A DNA stretch of 64,000 bases from BM003 sp963699835 (GTDB lineage Bacteria > Pseudomonadota > Gammaproteobacteria > Steroidobacterales > BM003). The notes under the pieces are model-generated. The model ran no database searches. It saw only the letters and a list, made by a program, of their open reading frames with translations, and was not told the DNA's origin. Positions 39,339 to 48,639 of the stretch are shown here, piece after piece (the first letter of the stretch is position 1; the number at the start of each line of letters is the position of its first letter). A program made the position numbers and the translations under genes. The DNA lies in the NCBI GenBank assembly GCA_963699835.1, contig CAVOVJ010000003.1, positions 310,001 through 374,000 of the forward strand, in the 5' to 3' direction.

Positions 39339-42300
39339 TTGAAAGCGACATTGCGAAGCATCGGCCGCACGCTCGTCACTGCTGCGGGAAGCCTGATTAT
39401 CCTGTTGGCACTTGCGCTCGGCCTGTTTCGAATGGTCGTGCCGGAACTGCCGCAGTACAAACCACAAATCGAAGCCTGGGCGAGTACGGCGCTGGGCTCG
39501 CCTCTGCGGGTCGGATCGATCGACGCGCGTCTCGGCCTGAGCGGGCCGCAGGTTTTGTTGAACGATGCCGAAGTGCTGACCGCGGATGGCTCGACGCTGT
39601 TGCTGACCGCGCGCTCGGTGACGATCGTGTTGAGCCCGCTACAAATGATCAGCAAGCGCCAGCTCGCGATCAAGCGTCTGCTTTTCGAGGGAGTCGGACT
39701 GATCGTCGAGCGCAGTACCGACGGTGAATTCAGCGTTCTGGGCAAGTCCACCGGCGCGGCCAAACGCACGGAGGTGCCGCTGGACGCGCTGCCCGAGGGC
39801 AGATTGCTGATACGCAATGCGCAGGTTGACTTGATCGACCATGCGTCCGGCGCGCGCGATCTTCGGTTTACCGATGTCAGTCTGGATGTGGAGCGGAAGG
39901 GATCTCGAATCGAAATAGTTTCGCGGTTCGAACTGCCGGAAGAACTCGGTGGCAACGGCCACTACACGCTGGAGCGTCTGGATAAGGGCGGACCCGATGA
40001 CGTCGAGCTACGCATGGCGCTGGGGCTGGAAAACGTTCATCTCGATGTGTGGGCCGGGTTCGCACCGGATGAATTACTGATACCGCGCACCGGCAACGGC
40101 GACATCAGCCTTTTTATCGCGACGCGCGGTTCGAGCATTATCAGCGCCAGCGGTGAAGTCGATCTGCGCGCTGTCGGTCCGCCGGTTACCGCCGCAGCCC
40201 CGGTAGAAGATAATGTTTTCGATCTGATTTTCGGAAATTTCGACTGGAGCCGGAATCCGGCGGGTTGGCAGTTCAATGCCGACGATTTGCAGATTGCAAG
40301 AAACAATAAAATCTGGCCGGCGGGCTCAGTGCGCGTCGAACATGTCGAGCGCGATGAAGGAGCAGTTTACTATGCCACCGCAGATTTTATCCGCCTCGAG
40401 GATCTGGTCGTTTTCGAGCCATGGTTGCCGGGAGACAAACTCCAGTACCAGCTAGCGGCGCGCGGTCTCCATGGTGATTTGCGCGGGCTCAACATCAATT
40501 TTGTCGGCGGCGGCGCGGACAATTATTCGGTCAAGGCCACAATCCAGAATGCCGGCCTTGACGCTCTCGAAGATCAGCCGGGTTTTGCCGGTCTGACGGC
40601 CGAACTGGCGGCGCAAAATGCGGGCGGCCGACTGCTTTTGCAGAATGTCGACACGATCATGATTCCGGGTTTTCTGCGTGAGCCGGTAACTCTCGACGTC
40701 GGCGGAATCAATCTCAGCTGGACCCGCTCGGCCCAGGGCATCGAGGTTCGCGGCGAGGACCTGCGGCTGGAAAATTCCGATCTGGCTGTATCGGGCCAGC
40801 TCAATCTGAGTTTGCCGCAAGGGGCCGACGAGTCTCCATATCTCGATCTGAAACTCGATATTCCCCGCTTCGACGCCTCTGCCAAGAGCCGTTATCTTCC
40901 GCTGCCGATGCTGTCCGAGAATCTGCTCGGCTGGCTCGACGCGGCGATCGTCCGCGGACAAGCCAGTCGAGGCACGGCGGTCTGGCGTGGCGCGCTCGGC
41001 GATTTCCCGTTCAAAGATGGCGGCGGCGAGTTCCGGGTCGACTTCCTGATCGAAGATTGCACTTTGCAGTATGCGAGCGGGTGGCCACCCGCGGAGAATC
41101 TTCGGGCTCAGATCGCGTTCGTCAATGCCGGCATGGAAGTCACCGTTCTGGGCGGATCGCTCAGGGCCAACGAGTTTTCCGAGGGGAGTGCCCGAATTGC
41201 GGATCTGCGTGCGCCCGTGCTGGAACTGACGGCGACGACATCGAGCGAACTGGGACGAATTCTGGGCTTCGCAATCGACAGTCCGCTGATCGAGCGGTAC
41301 GACTTTCTGCGCGATTTCGTGGTGGCGGGTGATGCCAGTGCGGACATCGCGATGACAATGCCAATCCGGGAGCGTGAGAAAACTGATGTTCGCCTGGTAA
41401 TCGGTCTTGACGACGCCAGCGTCGGTACAGTCGCATTGCCATTTAGTTTCGAGAGCCTGAGAGGCGACGTTCTGCTGGCGGACGGTACGATGCAGGCCGA
41501 TGATGTCAGTGGCATGCTGCTGGGCAAGCCGGTACGTGTCGACCTGGATGCGGATCGGCGCGGGGCGAGTCCGGCTACGCTGATGATCGTCAACAGCTGG
41601 GCGGATGCGCGGAGTATCGGCGTCCTTGCTCCCTACCTGGAGCGCCATGTCGAGGGTGAAACCGATTGGTTCGCGGTCGCGCGGTTTCCGGGTGGCGCGA
41701 GTGATGAGCCGGTAACTGTCAGGCTTCGCTCGGTGCTTGGCGGCCTCGCGCTGGATTTGCCTGAACCGCTTGCCAAATCCGCCGTTGATGTGCGCGATTT
41801 CGAAATCACTCTGAGTATGTTCCAGTCCGGGCGGCGTGACTGGGAACTGCGTCTTGACGATAAGGTCAGCGCAATATTGCGCTACACCGGTCAGTTGGAT
41901 AAATCGGCGCGCAGCGCTGTGGTATTCGGTGGCGGACAGGCGCGGGTCCCGCAGATGCCAGGCGTGGAGGTTTCGGGGACCGTACCTCGCACTCGACTGG
42001 AATCATGGCTCGATCTCGGCGGCGATGGCGATAGTGCATTCCGGTTGCAGGATTTCTTGCGCGCCGTGGAAGTGCGGGTAGACGATTTCGTTGTATTCGG
42101 CCTGTTGCTCGGGCCGAGTCGGCTCGAGCTGGAGCCATCTTCGGGCGGGTGGGTTGCAGCTATCGACAGCGAAAACGTGGCGGGCCAGATAGCGATTCCA
42201 TACCAGCTTGCCGATGGCAGCCCCTTGATTCTCGATATGCAGCGACTTCGTCTGGTCGACTGGGAGACATCGGATGAACCCGTGCAGCCGACCGATCCGG

Positions 42301-43163
42301 CAACCCTGCCGGCGATGACGGTCAATTCCGAGGAATTCGTTCTTCTCGACCGGCGCCTGGGTATGCTCAATGCACAACTCGAGAAAACTCCGACTGGCCT
42401 TTTGATCCGTCGTTTTGATACCAGTGCGCCCAGTTTCTCGCTCCGCGCCACCGGAACATGGACCAACACCGCGGATGGGCCAAGAACAACGGTCAAGGGT
42501 GCCCTGAACAGCACCGACCTGGGCAGCACGCTGGATTGGCTGGGGCATGCCGGTTATATCGAGGAAGGGCGTGGCAACAGTACCTTCGATCTCAACTGGC
42601 GCGGCGGCCCGGATCGTCACTTTGCCAAAACGATTGCCGGCCGGATTTCGGTTCAGCTCAAGGACGGAGTACTACAGGACGTCAATCCGGGCGCGGGCCG
42701 CGCGGTCGGATTGCTCAGTATCACCGCGTTGCCGCGTCGGTTGTCGCTTGATTTTACCGACGTCTTCGGCAAGGGCCTGACTTTCGACAAGATCGAGGGT
42801 GACTTTACACTGTCCGACGGCAACGCTTATACCAGCAATCTGATCATGGACGGGCCTGCGGCCGGGGTGAGAATTTCCGGTCGGGTCGGCATTGCCGCTG
42901 AAGACTATGACCAGACTGCTATCGTCCATGCCAATGTCGGTTCGTCACTGCCCATCGTGGGTACCGTTCTCGGCGGTCCGCCGCTCGGTCTCGGATTATG
43001 GATTTTCAGTGAGGTGTTCAAGGAGCCGTTGAAAGGCATTGCCCAGGCGAAATACAGCATTACCGGCAGCTGGGCGGATCCCCTTGTCGAGCGGCAGTCG
43101 TTTTCTCCCGCGGCCGAGGAAGCGGTCGCTCAACCTGCTCTGCCCTCGGGTGATGAAGGCTGA
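39339..43163 (+). CDS. yhdP: YhdP family AsmA-like protein
   Basis: A 1274-residue inner-membrane-anchored periplasmic protein of the AsmA-like/DUF3971 bridge family, which moves phospholipid toward the outer membrane in E. coli. An N-terminal membrane segment (VTAAGSLIILLALALGLFRMVV) is followed by a very long beta-rich domain and a C-terminal DUF-type region with GRAVGLLSITALPRRLSLDFTDVFGKGLTFDKIEG. TTG at 39339 is assumed; an in-frame stop at 39282 limits any upstream extension. It is intact and lies between rng and the nitrilase-like gene. Confidence 0.88.
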   Translation: MKATLRSIGRTLVTAAGSLIILLALALGLFRMVVPELPQYKPQIEAWASTALGSPLRVGSIDARLGLSGPQVLLNDAEVLTADGSTLLLTARSVTIVLSPLQMISKRQLAIKRLLFEGVGLIVERSTDGEFSVLGKSTGAAKRTEVPLDALPEGRLLIRNAQVDLIDHASGARDLRFTDVSLDVERKGSRIEIVSRFELPEELGGNGHYTLERLDKGGPDDVELRMALGLENVHLDVWAGFAPDELLIPRTGNGDISLFIATRGSSIISASGEVDLRAVGPPVTAAAPVEDNVFDLIFGNFDWSRNPAGWQFNADDLQIARNNKIWPAGSVRVEHVERDEGAVYYATADFIRLEDLVVFEPWLPGDKLQYQLAARGLHGDLRGLNINFVGGGADNYSVKATIQNAGLDALEDQPGFAGLTAELAAQNAGGRLLLQNVDTIMIPGFLREPVTLDVGGINLSWTRSAQGIEVRGEDLRLENSDLAVSGQLNLSLPQGADESPYLDLKLDIPRFDASAKSRYLPLPMLSENLLGWLDAAIVRGQASRGTAVWRGALGDFPFKDGGGEFRVDFLIEDCTLQYASGWPPAENLRAQIAFVNAGMEVTVLGGSLRANEFSEGSARIADLRAPVLELTATTSSELGRILGFAIDSPLIERYDFLRDFVVAGDASADIAMTMPIREREKTDVRLVIGLDDASVGTVALPFSFESLRGDVLLADGTMQADDVSGMLLGKPVRVDLDADRRGASPATLMIVNSWADARSIGVLAPYLERHVEGETDWFAVARFPGGASDEPVTVRLRSVLGGLALDLPEPLAKSAVDVRDFEITLSMFQSGRRDWELRLDDKVSAILRYTGQLDKSARSAVVFGGGQARVPQMPGVEVSGTVPRTRLESWLDLGGDGDSAFRLQDFLRAVEVRVDDFVVFGLLLGPSRLELEPSSGGWVAAIDSENVAGQIAIPYQLADGSPLILDMQRLRLVDWETSDEPVQPTDPATLPAMTVNSEEFVLLDRRLGMLNAQLEKTPTGLLIRRFDTSAPSFSLRATGTWTNTADGPRTTVKGALNSTDLGSTLDWLGHAGYIEEGRGNSTFDLNWRGGPDRHFAKTIAGRISVQLKDGVLQDVNPGAGRAVGLLSITALPRRLSLDFTDVFGKGLTFDKIEGDFTLSDGNAYTSNLIMDGPAAGVRISGRVGIAAEDYDQTAIVHANVGSSLPIVGTVLGGPPLGLGLWIFSEVFKEPLKGIAQAKYSITGSWADPLVERQSFSPAAEEAVAQPALPSGDEG

Positions 43164-43187
43164 GAACCTGCCTCGAAGAGCAATAAT

Positions 43188-44036
43188 ATGACTCTGGCGG
43201 CGGTGATTCAGATGAATACGGGTGCGGACCGCACGTGCAACCTGTCGCGGGCGTCGCAGCTGATCGCCGAGGCGGCCGGCGGGGGTGCGGAATTGGCCGT
43301 GCTGCCGGAGAATTTCGCGTTCATGGCGGCGAGCGATGCGGAACGACTGGCGGCCGCGGAACCGGACGGCACCGGCCCGGTACAGGATTTCCTCGCGGGT
43401 GAGGCGGCTCGGCACGGAATATGGCTGGTTGGTGGGACGCTCGCGCTGCTGGATCGGCACGCAGCGCTGCCCGCTGCCACCTGCCTGATCCATGATCGCG
43501 ACGGCCGGCGGGTCGGCCGTTACGACAAAATCCATCTGTTTGACGTTGCCTTGCCTGACGGAAATGAGTCCTATCGCGAGTCCGCCACGATCCGTGCCGG
43601 CAGCAGTCCCGCGCTGATCGATACCCCTTGCGGGCGGCTGGGTATCGCAGTCTGTTACGATTTGCGATTCCCGGAGCTGTTTCGCGACTTGCAGGAAGGT
43701 GGAGCAGACGGGTTTGCGGTTCCTGCGGCGTTCACTGCCCGCACCGGGCAGTCGCACTGGGATGTTCTGGTTCGCGCACGTGCGGTCGAAAACCTCGGTT
43801 TCGTGCTTGCCTCGGCGCAATGCGGAATTCACCCGGGCGGCCGCCAAACCCATGGCAACAGCATGATTGTCGATGCCTGGGGCGAGATACTCGGCCGGGC
43901 GGGAGACGGCGAGGGCATCGTGCTCGCACGACTGGATTTGCAGCGGCAAAGGCAAATACGAGAAAGATTTCCCGCGTTGGCTCATCGAAGGCGCCGAGCC
44001 GGTGCGGCAACGGACTACGACACGGATGAGAAGTGA
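43188..44036 (+). CDS. Nitrilase-superfamily amidohydrolase (deaminated glutathione amidase-like)
   Basis: A 282-residue Nit-type hydrolase. The Glu-Lys-Cys triad is seen in AVLPENFAFMA, RYDKIHLFDV and GIAVCYDLRFPELFRDL. Segments HWDVLVRARAVENLGFVLASAQCG and HGNSMIVDAWGEI are typical of the Nit1/YbeM branch that hydrolyses deaminated glutathione. Its place between yhdP and tldD is common in Gammaproteobacteria. The exact substrate is inferred from the family. Confidence 0.85.
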   Translation: MTLAAVIQMNTGADRTCNLSRASQLIAEAAGGGAELAVLPENFAFMAASDAERLAAAEPDGTGPVQDFLAGEAARHGIWLVGGTLALLDRHAALPAATCLIHDRDGRRVGRYDKIHLFDVALPDGNESYRESATIRAGSSPALIDTPCGRLGIAVCYDLRFPELFRDLQEGGADGFAVPAAFTARTGQSHWDVLVRARAVENLGFVLASAQCGIHPGGRQTHGNSMIVDAWGEILGRAGDGEGIVLARLDLQRQRQIRERFPALAHRRRRAGAATDYDTDEK

Positions 44037-44041
44037 CAACT

Positions 44042-45481
44042 ATGAGGAATGATGTTCTCGAGATCGCGGAACACAGGATACTGGCACCGGCCGGTCTCGA
44101 CGAGGGCCATCTGGGCAAAGTACTTGGCGGCATCATGGGCAGGGCCGTGGACAATGCCGATTTGTATTTCCAGACTAGTCGCACCGAGGCCTGGTCGCTT
44201 GAGGACGGTATCGTGAAGGAAGGCTCGCACAGCATAGAGCAGGGTGTGGGCGTGAGGGCGATCAGCGGTGAGAAAACCGGATTTGCCTACTCCGATGAAA
44301 TCCTGCTGCCTGCGCTGGAGCAGGCGTCGATGGCGGCGCGTGCGATCGCCCGGGCCGGTCAGCAAGGCGCGGTCCAGGCATGGTCGAGGCCGTCCGCGCG
44401 AGCACTGTATCCCGCGCTGGATCCGCTGCCGACGATGAGCGATGCCGACAAGGTTGCGTTGCTGCAGGGTATCGACGACCACGTCAGGCAAATTGACAAG
44501 CGCGTCATACAGGTAATGGCAAGTCTTGCCGGTGTTCACGAAGTCGTGCTGGTAGTAGCCAGCGACGGCACGATGAGCGCCGACGTGCGGCCGCTGGTTC
44601 GACTAAACGTTGCAGTGATCTGCCAGGATGGGGAGCGCCGTGAGCAGGGTTACAGTGGGGGCGGAGGGCGCTCCGGATACGACTATTTCACGCCGGACCG
44701 GGTTGCCGAATACTGCCGCGACGCGGTGCGCCAGGCCACCGTCAATCTCGAAGCGGTGCCAGCTCCTGCCGGAACCATGAATGTCGTATTGGGACCAGGG
44801 TGGCCCGGAGTCTTGCTGCACGAGGCGATCGGGCATGGACTCGAGGGCGATTTCAACCGCAAAGGCACCTCTGCATTCAGCGGTCGTCTCGGTGAAAAGG
44901 TCGCATCCGGTTTGTGTACCGTTGTCGATGACGGCACGTTGCAAGGCCGCCGCGGTTCGCTCAGTGTCGATGACGAGGGCACACCTACCCAGTGCACCAC
45001 ATTGATCGAAAACGGTGTTTTAAAAGGGTATTTGCAGGACAAGCTCAACGCCCGCCTGATGGGTGTTCCGTGCACCGGCAATGGCAGGCGTGAATCCTTC
45101 GCTCATTTACCGATGCCGCGGATGACCAACACATACATGTTGCCGGGCCCGCACGACCCCGGCGAAATCATCGCCTCGGTCGATAAGGGCCTGTATGCGA
45201 AGAATTTCGGTGGTGGTCAGGTCGACATTACCTCCGGAAAGTTCGTGTTTTCGGCAAGCGAAGCCTATCTGATTGAAAATGGCCGACTGACCCATCCGGT
45301 CAAGGGCGCTACGCTGATCGGCGACGGACCGGATGTGCTGACCAGGGTGTCGATGGTGGGTACGGATCTCGAACTCGATACCGGCGTTGGTGTCTGCGGC
45401 AAGGACGGTCAAAGTGTTCCGGTTGGGGTCGGCCAGCCGACTTTGCGGGTCGATGGTCTGACGGTCGGCGGCACCGGATGA
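44042..45481 (+). CDS. tldD: Metalloprotease subunit TldD
   Basis: TldD carries the catalytic metal of the TldD/TldE protease, which unfolds and degrades or matures small peptides such as microcin B17 and CcdA. It has about 479 residues. The metal site HEAIGHGLEGDFNRKG (HE-x3-HGxE) and the C-terminal GVGVCGKDGQSVPVGVGQPTL are conserved. ATG 44042 is preferred because GAGAAG lies eight bases upstream; a GTG at 44033 is possible. Its partner pmbA is at 62252. Confidence 0.95.
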   Translation: MRNDVLEIAEHRILAPAGLDEGHLGKVLGGIMGRAVDNADLYFQTSRTEAWSLEDGIVKEGSHSIEQGVGVRAISGEKTGFAYSDEILLPALEQASMAARAIARAGQQGAVQAWSRPSARALYPALDPLPTMSDADKVALLQGIDDHVRQIDKRVIQVMASLAGVHEVVLVVASDGTMSADVRPLVRLNVAVICQDGERREQGYSGGGGRSGYDYFTPDRVAEYCRDAVRQATVNLEAVPAPAGTMNVVLGPGWPGVLLHEAIGHGLEGDFNRKGTSAFSGRLGEKVASGLCTVVDDGTLQGRRGSLSVDDEGTPTQCTTLIENGVLKGYLQDKLNARLMGVPCTGNGRRESFAHLPMPRMTNTYMLPGPHDPGEIIASVDKGLYAKNFGGGQVDITSGKFVFSASEAYLIENGRLTHPVKGATLIGDGPDVLTRVSMVGTDLELDTGVGVCGKDGQSVPVGVGQPTLRVDGLTVGGTG

Positions 45482-45511
45482 CTCCCGTTATGCGGCACCG
45501 GATGACTCCCG
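45468..45511. repeat. Direct repeat of 20 bases spanning the tldD stop
   Basis: GCGGCACCGGATGACTCCCG occurs at 45468-45487 and again at 45492-45511, a 24-base period. The first copy contains the tldD stop. It looks like a recent short tandem duplication, or an assembly stutter. Confidence 0.8.
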
Positions 45512-45518
45512 GTCTGCG

Positions 45519-46439
45519 CTAGCCGTGATAGAGCATCTGCAGATAGGCGGTGCCGAAAGTCGCCGTTCCCCAGATCAGCCAGACAAGCCAGACAAAATCG
45601 GGTAGGCGCTGGCGTTGCCTGAGCCGGAACAATAGCGCCGGCAGCAGACTCGCCGCGAGGGTAATTCCCAGAATGCAGGCGGCATCGATGACAATATCGA
45701 TGAAAAGTAATTCCGTCAGGCCATGCCCCGCAACCACTTGCATGAATACGGCGCCGCCGATGCTGGCGACCACTACGGCAACCGCCTGGGGCAGTGAATA
45801 CCATGGTTTGCCGGCGCGCGGATCTCGGCGCGTCGGAATATTATTTGCCTCTACGGCGCTGGTCTCTTTGAAGAACGCACGCTTGCTGCGGGCATTGCGA
45901 CCGAGCGTGTACACAGTCAGGGCAACGGCAAAAAATATCGCCACCCACTGCCCTGGTCGCGGTTGTACAAGATCGCTGAACTGGCAGGCAATGCCGAGCA
46001 TGGCGCCCGCTAGCAGCAGCGCCACGCCGGCGAGCAGCTCTGAAGGTTCCTGGCTCGCGTAGGCGCGCGCATGCAGCCATTGCACGATGACTGCCAGCGG
46101 CAGCGCTTCGAATGGCAGTCGCGCAGCGGACGGCGCCAGGAGTGTGTTCTCCAGTACTGTCATTACGATATAGAACGTGGACAGGACGACGACGCTGGCC
46201 GCGTAACGCCGCGTGGTGACGCCGGGATGGAGCAACAAGAAACGGCGCAGCAGCCGAAATATGGCAATCGCGCCAAGCCCGGTGGCAATAACGAAGGCAA
46301 AACTGAAACCAAAGGCTGACCAGGAAAAATACGCATCCGGTTCGGGCGAGAAGAATGTATCAGGCGCCGCGTGAGTTGCGGGTGGGAACGACAGCGCGAC
46401 GAGCGCGCGGAGCAACGCTTTATGAGAATGACGGACCAT
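45519..46439 (-). CDS. Integral membrane protein of unknown function at the end of the bacteriocin-type locus
   Basis: A 306-residue protein with a probable signal segment (LLRALVALSFPPATHA) followed by about seven to eight hydrophobic segments, for example GFSFAFVIATGLGAIAIFRLL and LPLAVIVQWLHARAYA. The C-terminal segment FVWLVWLIWGTATFGTAYLQMLYHG is strongly hydrophobic. I do not recognise the family. It is downstream of and in the same direction as the peptidase-type ABC exporter, 64 bases away, so it may belong to that locus. Immunity, export or an unrelated role are all possible. Confidence 0.6.
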   Translation of the reverse strand: MVRHSHKALLRALVALSFPPATHAAPDTFFSPEPDAYFSWSAFGFSFAFVIATGLGAIAIFRLLRRFLLLHPGVTTRRYAASVVVLSTFYIVMTVLENTLLAPSAARLPFEALPLAVIVQWLHARAYASQEPSELLAGVALLLAGAMLGIACQFSDLVQPRPGQWVAIFFAVALTVYTLGRNARSKRAFFKETSAVEANNIPTRRDPRAGKPWYSLPQAVAVVVASIGGAVFMQVVAGHGLTELLFIDIVIDAACILGITLAASLLPALLFRLRQRQRLPDFVWLVWLIWGTATFGTAYLQMLYHG

Positions 46440-46503
46440 TGCCGGAGTATATCTGGCAGCGATATGTCAAACTGTGACCGACCTCTCCAACTGCGGGGCG
46501 GTG

Positions 46504-48639
46504 TCAGCCGGTACCCAGGCGAATAACCAGACCGGCGCCGGTGAGACCGTCGTCGCGGTGGCTGACCGCAACATGGGCAATTCTACTGGCCCGGATCGCC
46601 GTGATGCAGGCGCCGGCATTGCCCTGATCGAGCTGATTGAAAGCCTCGTCGAGAAACAGGATTTGCGGCTCTCGGTACAGCGCGCGGGCGAGCAGAAGAC
46701 GCTGTCTTTGCCCGCCCGACAAGGTCGTGCCGAAATCTCCGATTCGGCTCAGGTATCCCATCGGCAGACGGCAGATCGTTGCGTCTATCGAGGCCTGTGC
46801 CGCGCAGTGCGCGATTCGATCGAAATCCGGACTCGGGTCGAGGCCGCTGATGTTGTCGGCGATAGTGCCATCCAGCAGCGTGTCATCCTGCATGACCGCG
46901 CTGGCGAGCGCGCGGAGCCGGCCGCCGGCATGGCGCAGATCTTGGCCGTCGAGCGTGATTCTGCCGCGGGTCGGCATGATCAGCCCAAGCAGGATCCTGA
47001 TCAACGTGCTTTTGCCGCAACCGGATACCCCGGTAACCAGGATGCATCCGCCGGGCTCGAGGCTAAGATCCAGATCGCGAATCAGCCACGGGTCATCGTC
47101 GGAATATCTGAACCACAGGCCCTCGGCTTGCAGACACCGGAACGGGCCGCCAGCAATGGCCTGGTGCGCGGGTGGCTCCGGGTCGGGCGATGTCTGGGTG
47201 ATGTCGGCAAGGCGGTCACGGTGGACCGCGCTGGTGCCGAAATCGACGGCGTGCTGAATCAGCGCAAACGCCTTGTCCAGCAAGTACTGGCGGTACGCGA
47301 GGAAGGCGACCAGCATGCCCAGCGTCATTGTGCCGTCGAGCACCGCGCGCGCGCCGAACCACACGACCGCAATTTTTTCCACGATCGTCAGTGCCTGCCT
47401 CGCGATCTGTTGCCACAGTCCGGTCACGCCGAGTTCGAGCGATGCGTTGATCGCGCTTGCGAGACGGTTCAGCCAGGCCGCCTCGTAGCGCGCCTCCAGC
47501 GCGTTGACTTTCAGGGTCTGCAGACAACGCAGCGATTCGAGAAATCCGCTCTGACAACGTGCCTGCTGCGCCAGCGCGGCGCGGGTTCGCAGGCGCAGAA
47601 GCGGATGCAGACCCGCGCATAGCAAAGCGTGGCAGGCGACGACGAAAACAACGATAGCGCTGAGCTTAGGCGAATAGACGAGCATCAGTGTCAGAGCCAG
47701 GACCACCATCAGCGCGTCCATCACGGCCTCGACCGCGGTGCGTGTCAGCAGCTGCTGAATTGCCTGCAGCGAGTCGAAACGCGACATCAGATCGCCGAGG
47801 TGGCGTTGGGCGAAAAAACGCAGTGGCAGACGTAGCAGATGGCGGAAGACGCGCGCAGACACCAGGAGCTGAATCCGGCTTCCGAACCGCATTGCGAACC
47901 AGCCGCGCAGCAGGCCCATCGCGACCTGGGTCAGTCCAAGCGCGAGAAACGAAATGGCCAGTAAGTTGAGGAGCCTCAGATCGTGGCTGGAGACGACGTC
48001 GTCGATGACCAGTTGGGTGAAAAACGGTAGCGTCAGGGTCAACGCCTGCACACTCAGCGAGACGGCCAGTAGCTGCGCGATGGCCGCACCGCAGCCCGGA
48101 AGCCCACCCAGCAATTGGCCAAGTTGCAGTGGGCGGCGTTGATCCTGCCGGGTGAAGCTGCGGTCCGGCCGCAACTCGAGCACTATGCCGGTGAAACAGC
48201 GGCGAAATTCGTCGATCAGGATTTGGCGCCGGCCGAGCGCCGGATCCATCACGACGAACCCGCGCCGGGTAACCCGTTCGATAACGACGAAGTGATCGAA
48301 ACACCAATGGGCGATCGCGGGGCAGGCGATCCGGTCAAGTTCATGCGTGTCTGCTTGCACTGCGCGGGGACTTAGGCCGATTGACCTGGCCAGCGACATC
48401 AGGCGTTGCAGGTCATAGCCGCGTGCCGATCCGGTGCCGTAACGATGGAGGAAATTCGCATCGAGTTTTTGCCCGTGATAAGCGGCAATCGCTCGCACGC
48501 AGGTGGGACCGCATTGCGCTGGCGAATCCTGCAGCAATACCGGTACCCGACGTCGGCCGAGCAGTGTGGTTCGGGACAGGGCGCTGGAGATCACGGCAAC
48601 AGTCCGGAGCGTTGCAGGGGTGCGATCAGGCGGCGCCAT
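46504..48639 (-). CDS. Peptidase-containing ABC exporter (C39, double-glycine leader type)
   Basis: A 711-residue exporter that should cut the leader after Gly-Gly and export the mature peptide. The C39 peptidase domain has QDSPAQCGPTCV with Gln37 and Cys43, then His116 (CFDHFVVIE) and Asp132 (VMDPALGRR), a complete catalytic set. A six-helix membrane domain follows (from about residue 155). The ATPase has Walker A GVSGCGKST, signature LSGGQRQRLLLARAL and Walker B ILFLDEAF, with an atypical NQLD D-loop. It overlaps the upstream HlyD-type gene by 49 bases and acts with it and an outer-membrane TolC, not encoded here. Confidence 0.9.
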   Translation of the reverse strand: MAPPDRTPATLRTVAVISSALSRTTLLGRRRVPVLLQDSPAQCGPTCVRAIAAYHGQKLDANFLHRYGTGSARGYDLQRLMSLARSIGLSPRAVQADTHELDRIACPAIAHWCFDHFVVIERVTRRGFVVMDPALGRRQILIDEFRRCFTGIVLELRPDRSFTRQDQRRPLQLGQLLGGLPGCGAAIAQLLAVSLSVQALTLTLPFFTQLVIDDVVSSHDLRLLNLLAISFLALGLTQVAMGLLRGWFAMRFGSRIQLLVSARVFRHLLRLPLRFFAQRHLGDLMSRFDSLQAIQQLLTRTAVEAVMDALMVVLALTLMLVYSPKLSAIVVFVVACHALLCAGLHPLLRLRTRAALAQQARCQSGFLESLRCLQTLKVNALEARYEAAWLNRLASAINASLELGVTGLWQQIARQALTIVEKIAVVWFGARAVLDGTMTLGMLVAFLAYRQYLLDKAFALIQHAVDFGTSAVHRDRLADITQTSPDPEPPAHQAIAGGPFRCLQAEGLWFRYSDDDPWLIRDLDLSLEPGGCILVTGVSGCGKSTLIRILLGLIMPTRGRITLDGQDLRHAGGRLRALASAVMQDDTLLDGTIADNISGLDPSPDFDRIAHCAAQASIDATICRLPMGYLSRIGDFGTTLSGGQRQRLLLARALYREPQILFLDEAFNQLDQGNAGACITAIRASRIAHVAVSHRDDGLTGAGLVIRLGTG

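Noticed and set aside
38273..39955. Open frame of 560 codons antisense to rng and yhdP
   Set aside because: It spans two well-supported genes on the other strand and has low-complexity Ser/Arg composition typical of shadows.
46440..46503. Minus-strand TTGACA and TATACT before the 306-residue membrane protein
   Set aside because: The elements are only about 13 bases apart and the start codon follows almost at once.
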